Both the position numbers and the translations under genes were made by a program. The notes beneath the pieces are model-generated. The model saw only the letters and a list, made by a program, of their open reading frames with translations. It made no database searches and was not told the origin of the DNA. From Desulfuromonadaceae bacterium (GTDB lineage Bacteria; Desulfobacterota; Desulfuromonadia; Desulfuromonadales; Syntrophotaleaceae): a stretch of 10,333 bases of DNA. Within the stretch, counting starts at the first letter, position 1. Each line of letters starts with the position of its first letter. Below are positions 7,666-10,333 of this stretch, one piece after another. Where the stretch lies: contig JAIOSZ010000131.1 of assembly GCA_021107335.1 (NCBI GenBank), positions 1 to 10,333 of the forward strand, in the 5' to 3' direction.

Positions 7666-7800
7666 TTATGTAACGAAGTGGATATTTATCAGCTCCTCCT
7701 GCCGAACTATCCCCAGAGAGGCCCGATGAAACCATTCCTGCTTGAGCTGTTGATCTGCTTCAGGGTCAGGACAACCATCTGCAACCGAGCTGAAGAATAA
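7666..7800 (-). pseudogene. Possible C-terminal gene remnant, 44 codons, no start
   Basis: Between a TGA (7803-7801) and a TAA (7668-7666) the minus strand is open for 44 codons without any ATG or GTG start. The translation has a protein-like balance of charged and hydrophobic residues, including DPEADQQLKQEWFHRASLG and VRQEELINIHF. Just upstream, another minus-strand frame gives a 39-codon ATG frame (about 7854-7974) with KVGGGFRFAPAPGEAYRAAF. Together they could be frameshifted pieces of one decayed gene. I recognise no family, and a chance open frame is not excluded. Confidence 0.2.
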
Positions 7801-7963
7801 TCAGACAGGGCCAAATATGGTGGAAAATTCGAAGCCACTGTAACCATTTCGAATTAATTCGCAGCTGCACTATCAAGACCGATCGTCACATTAAACGCGG
7901 CACGGTACGCTTCGCCTGGGGCTGGGGCGAAACGAAACCCTCCGCCAACCTTAACAAGCTGAC

Positions 7964-7978
7964 CGGCGATCATCGCCG
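7964..7978. repeat. Perfect inverted repeat CGGCGAT-C-ATCGCCG
   Basis: Two 7-base GC-rich arms around one central base. In single-stranded RNA the one-base loop would need to open, so a DNA-binding site is as likely as a hairpin. It lies 114 bases beyond the methyltransferase stop in that gene's direction of transcription, without a T-run, so a terminator role is not supported. Confidence 0.3.
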
Positions 7979-8091
7979 AACCCCGTTACCGGTACACCGG
8001 GCAACCGCAGTCTCATGTGCCGGATACGCAAACTAATGAATTGACCAATTTAACCAGGTACGTCAACAAAGTGATGGCCTGACTGGATTCT

Positions 8092-8994
8092 TCAGCGCAC
8101 ACAATAGTTCAGTACCGTGGTCCCCTGCTCGCTATCGGCTTCAGGAAAGTCACTATCGGCGGTATGGCATTCAACAAGCTGGGCCGTTGGCAGCAGTTCG
8201 GCAAACAGCTGCTGTAACTGACTGTTCGTCATGGTGGGGGTGCTGAGGCAAGCCAGTATCTGGCCTTGCGCAGAGAGGAGTTCAGGCAGACGGCGGATCA
8301 ACTTGGGCCAGTGGCGCTCGGCCGTGAAGCTGTTGCCCTGACTGGCCGGCGGGTCACAGATCACCAGGTCAAAGGGCCCACAGCGGCGCAACCGGCCGAA
8401 GCTGCGAAACAGCTCCATTGGCAAAAAACTAGCTCGGCGCAGGTCGATATTATTGAGGCGATGGTTGAGTTTCCCCAGGTCCAGGGCACCACGGTTCATA
8501 TCGAGATTAACCACCTGTTCGGCGCCCCCAGCCAGGGCCGTCACCGAAAAAGAACAGCTATAGGCGAACAGGTTAAGCACCCGCTTACCCGATGCCATCT
8601 TCCGTAACAACCGCCGTCCCACCGCCATATCGGGGAAAAAGCCGACATTCTGTGCATCACCCAAGCGCAACCGATAGCGTAATCCATCTTCTTGGGCCTC
8701 GACCTCGGCAGGCAATTCGCCCTGTAGCAGACGGCTCGGCGCCCCCGGTCGAAAACGCTCCTGCAGCAGGATACCTTGTGGTGCAACAGGCAAAGTCGAC
8801 AGCAGTAAAGCGGTCAACTCCCTCAACCATTGCTGCGGACGCTCCCGATAGAGAATCACCAGCACCACGGGCGGATAGTAATCGATGACCAGATCTTCCA
8901 ATCCGGCAAAGCAATGGCCGCGGCCATGAAACAGGCGGCGGCTCTCCCCCGCCTGCGGCAGGTGACGGATGATTTCTTGTGCAATGATGTCCAT
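8092..8994 (-). CDS. RlmI-like class I SAM-dependent methyltransferase (no PUA domain)
   Basis: A 300-residue cytoplasmic methyltransferase of the Methyltrans_SAM/RlmI-YccW type, probably acting on RNA. From about residue 107 it shows the family pattern: NVGFFPDMAVGRRLLRKM (116-133), SAM motif I VLNLFAYSCSFSVTALAGGA (139-158), the acidic motif II region NLDMNRGALDLGK, motif IV CDPPA (213-217) and ILACLSTPTMT (246-256), where C249 sits where m5C methyltransferases of this class carry a catalytic cysteine. RlmI proper is near 400 residues with an N-terminal PUA domain; residues 1-100 here do not look like one. The ATG at 8994 is preferred: an ATG at 9105 in the same frame would overlap the end of srkA by about 100 bases and add an unconserved tail. 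The start lies 13 bases after the srkA stop, so co-transcription is likely. The exact target base is unknown. Confidence 0.85.
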   Translation of the reverse strand: MDIIAQEIIRHLPQAGESRRLFHGRGHCFAGLEDLVIDYYPPVVLVILYRERPQQWLRELTALLLSTLPVAPQGILLQERFRPGAPSRLLQGELPAEVEAQEDGLRYRLRLGDAQNVGFFPDMAVGRRLLRKMASGKRVLNLFAYSCSFSVTALAGGAEQVVNLDMNRGALDLGKLNHRLNNIDLRRASFLPMELFRSFGRLRRCGPFDLVICDPPASQGNSFTAERHWPKLIRRLPELLSAQGQILACLSTPTMTNSQLQQLFAELLPTAQLVECHTADSDFPEADSEQGTTVLNYCVR

Positions 8995-9007
8995 ATCGGT
9001 AGATCGC

Positions 9008-9994
9008 TCAGGCCAACTGCAGCAGGGGTTCGTTGAGGGCGGCGATCTGTTCCCGCAGTTCGAGAATATGATCGCCCCAGTATCGGGGAGTATTGAACCA
9101 GGCAAAATGATGGGGAAAGGTCGGATCGTGCCAACGCCTTGCCAACCAGGCGCAGAAATACAGCATGCGTAGCGAACGCAACGCCTCGATCAATCGCAAT
9201 TCGCGGGGTTGAAAATCGAAGAATTCGTTATAGCCTTCCACCAACTCCGCCAATTGAGCATGCTGACGACCCCGATCACCAGAGAGCATCATCCACAGAT
9301 CCTGAATAGCCGGAGCCATGCGGGCGTCGTCAAAATCAACGAAATGAGGAGCAGTATCCCGCCAGAGAATATTGCCGCCATGGCAGTCGCCGTGCGCCCG
9401 CAGATAACGCAGGTCGATGGTATCGGCGAAGATCGTCTCGATAGCCTGCAGCAGATCGGTAGTCAGGGCATCGTAATTGGCCTTGGTCTCTGGGGGCACG
9501 AAGCGTTCACTGATCAGAGCCACACTGTCGCGGCCGAAGCTTTGGCTATCGAGGCGGGGCCGATGCTGAAAGGGCCGCAGGGCGCCGACGCTGTGAATAC
9601 GCCCCATCAGACGACCGAGGATCAGTAGATTATCAAGGTTATCCAGTTCGGGGGCGTGGCCGCCCTGGCGAGGATACAGGGCAAAACGAAACGGACCATG
9701 AACAAACAGACTTTCACCTTGGTCATTAATCAGAGGGGCGACCACCGGAAGCTCATGCTCCACCAATTCAAAACAGAACTGGTGTTCCTCAAGAATCTGC
9801 TCGACACTCCAGCGCTCGGGACGATAAAACTTGGCAATCAAAGGCGCCCCCTCTTCGAGGCCGACCTGATAAACCCGGTTTTCGTAGCTATTCAGAGTCA
9901 GGGTGCGGCAATCGCAGACATAGCCGCAACTTTCCACCGCATCCATAATAAAGGACGGAGAAAGAGCTTGAAAGGGGTGCTGTTTATCAGTCAT
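9008..9994 (-). CDS. srkA: Stress response kinase A (SrkA/YihE/RdoA)
   Basis: A 328-residue Ser/Thr protein kinase of the choline-kinase-like fold, equal in length to the E. coli protein as I recall it. In E. coli SrkA supports survival under stress and opposes a toxin-linked death pathway. Matching landmarks along the chain are SYENRVYQ (36-43), AKFYRPERWSVEQILEEHQF (54-73) with ATP-contacting K55, LGRLMGRIH (126-134), the catalytic loop HGDCHGGNILW (201-211) with base D203 and metal ligand N208, and FVDFDDARMAPAIQDLWM (218-235) with metal ligand D220. The end EPLLQL also matches. All catalytic residues are present, so an active kinase is expected. It lies 46 bases after the parvulin stop and 13 before the methyltransferase start, an apparent operon. 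The ribosome site is weak (CGGAA, about 10 bases upstream). Confidence 0.95.
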   Translation of the reverse strand: MTDKQHPFQALSPSFIMDAVESCGYVCDCRTLTLNSYENRVYQVGLEEGAPLIAKFYRPERWSVEQILEEHQFCFELVEHELPVVAPLINDQGESLFVHGPFRFALYPRQGGHAPELDNLDNLLILGRLMGRIHSVGALRPFQHRPRLDSQSFGRDSVALISERFVPPETKANYDALTTDLLQAIETIFADTIDLRYLRAHGDCHGGNILWRDTAPHFVDFDDARMAPAIQDLWMMLSGDRGRQHAQLAELVEGYNEFFDFQPRELRLIEALRSLRMLYFCAWLARRWHDPTFPHHFAWFNTPRYWGDHILELREQIAALNEPLLQLA

Positions 9995-10040
9995 GAGTTA
10001 TTCATTCCGTTTGTAATCGGTGCCGGGATACAGACCTTCA

Positions 10041-10322
10041 TCAACCGACACGGCTCAGAACCTGAACCAGATGGTAGCCGAACTCGGATTTTACCGGTCC
10101 GTGTACCTTGCGAATTTCGCCGCTGAAGACCACAGCATCGACTGCCGTAACAAGTTGAACGGGCTTGATCACTCCCAAATTGCCGACACGACGCCCGCTG
10201 GGACACTTGGAATGCTTGGTGGGACAAGCCGCAAAATCCTCACCAGCGTCAAGCTGGGCTGTAAGCTCCAAGCAGGCTTCATCTGTAGCTACCATGATGT
10301 GAAGGACGTGAGCATTAGGCAT
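10041..10322 (-). CDS. ppiC: Small cytoplasmic parvulin-type peptidyl-prolyl isomerase with altered active-site residues
   Basis: A 93-residue single-domain parvulin, the same length as E. coli PpiC, with no signal peptide. It would catalyse cis-trans isomerisation of prolyl peptide bonds in the cytoplasm. Family marks are HVLHIMV (5-11), GEDFAA (27-32), HSKCPSGRR (37-45) with active-site C40, HGPVKSEFGYHLVQVL (74-89) with H84, and the H8 of the core. The middle is unusual: where relatives read GGDLGEFGxGQMVPxFD, this protein has VGNLGVIKPVQLVTAVD, so a glycine, the substrate-pocket Met and Phe and a proline are replaced (V46, L57, V61, T59). Activity may be reduced or specificity shifted. 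The start is firm, with GGAGGA (10333-10328) five bases before the ATG. It is followed by srkA. Confidence 0.88.
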   Translation of the reverse strand: MPNAHVLHIMVATDEACLELTAQLDAGEDFAACPTKHSKCPSGRRVGNLGVIKPVQLVTAVDAVVFSGEIRKVHGPVKSEFGYHLVQVLSRVG

Positions 10323-10327
10323 GGGAA

Positions 10328-10333
10328 TCCTCC
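10328..10333 (-). promoter_or_regulatory. Strong ribosome-binding site of the parvulin gene
   Basis: GGAGGA on the minus strand, five bases before the ATG at 10322, is the strongest Shine-Dalgarno sequence in the window and fixes the start. The promoter lies beyond the window edge. Confidence 0.8.

Larger units (their letters stand above)
7489..8091. other. Roughly 600-base stretch without an intact gene
   Basis: This lies between the methyltransferase stop and the HDOD-GGDEF start, both on the minus strand. The part next to 7488 should hold the HDOD-GGDEF promoter. The remainder contains a palindrome at 7964-7978, a hairpin-capable segment near 7910-7936, the 12-base palindrome AATTGACCAATT near 8039-8050, and short open frames that look like coding remnants. 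No frame has both a good start and a length above about 80 codons. Confidence 0.6.

Noticed and set aside
8995..9105. N-terminal extension of the methyltransferase from an ATG at 9105
   Set aside because: It would overlap the 3' end of srkA by about 100 bases, and the added residues look like an off-frame reading of srkA. The ATG at 8994 fits better.
9209..9628. 139-codon plus-strand frame inside srkA
   Set aside because: It is antisense to the kinase domain of srkA, including the catalytic loop, so the opposite strand accounts for it.
9656..10126. 156-codon plus-strand open frame opposite srkA and the parvulin gene
   Set aside because: It lies antisense across two well-identified genes and their gap, has no family resemblance, and is explained by the codon bias of the opposite strand.

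Overview
The window looks like a chromosomal segment of a Gram-negative bacterium of moderate GC content. The combination of a large NAD-glutamate dehydrogenase, two HDOD proteins, a B12-binding radical SAM protein with a DUF4080-type tail, and parvulin/SrkA genes suggests a deltaproteobacterial (Desulfuromonas/Geobacter-like) genome. That placement is an inference from gene content only. I see no phage, insertion sequence, CRISPR, tRNA or rRNA signature.

Layout. Positions 1-3826 hold three genes read leftwards. A stand-alone HDOD protein comes first, and its stop overlaps the start of an HPP-family membrane protein. After a 151-base gap with promoter-like sequences comes the first 667 codons of a large NAD-specific glutamate dehydrogenase, cut by the window edge. 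Positions 3827-4148 are a divergent control region with a perfect palindrome and helically phased repeats. Positions 4149-5909 carry a rightward radical SAM gene of unknown substrate. It converges on a leftward HDOD-GGDEF diguanylate cyclase (5944-7488). A roughly 600-base stretch (7489-8091) has no convincing intact gene, but holds hairpins and possible decayed coding fragments. Positions 8092-10322 hold a compact leftward cluster: a small parvulin isomerase, the stress kinase SrkA and an RlmI-like methyltransferase.

How the parts may work together. The right-hand cluster joins a folding helper, a protein kinase of stress physiology and an RNA-type methyltransferase, so it reads as a stress or protein-quality unit. 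The left-hand cluster joins a signalling scaffold (HDOD), a membrane protein of a family that includes nitrite transporters, and glutamate catabolism, so a nitrogen-linked role is possible but unproven. The radical SAM gene sits between two HDOD genes, one of which is fused to a c-di-GMP synthase with an intact inhibitory site. No known defence, secretion or mobile system is visible. The least explained items are the radical SAM enzyme, the repeat-rich promoter region before it, and the orphan stretch at 7489-8091.
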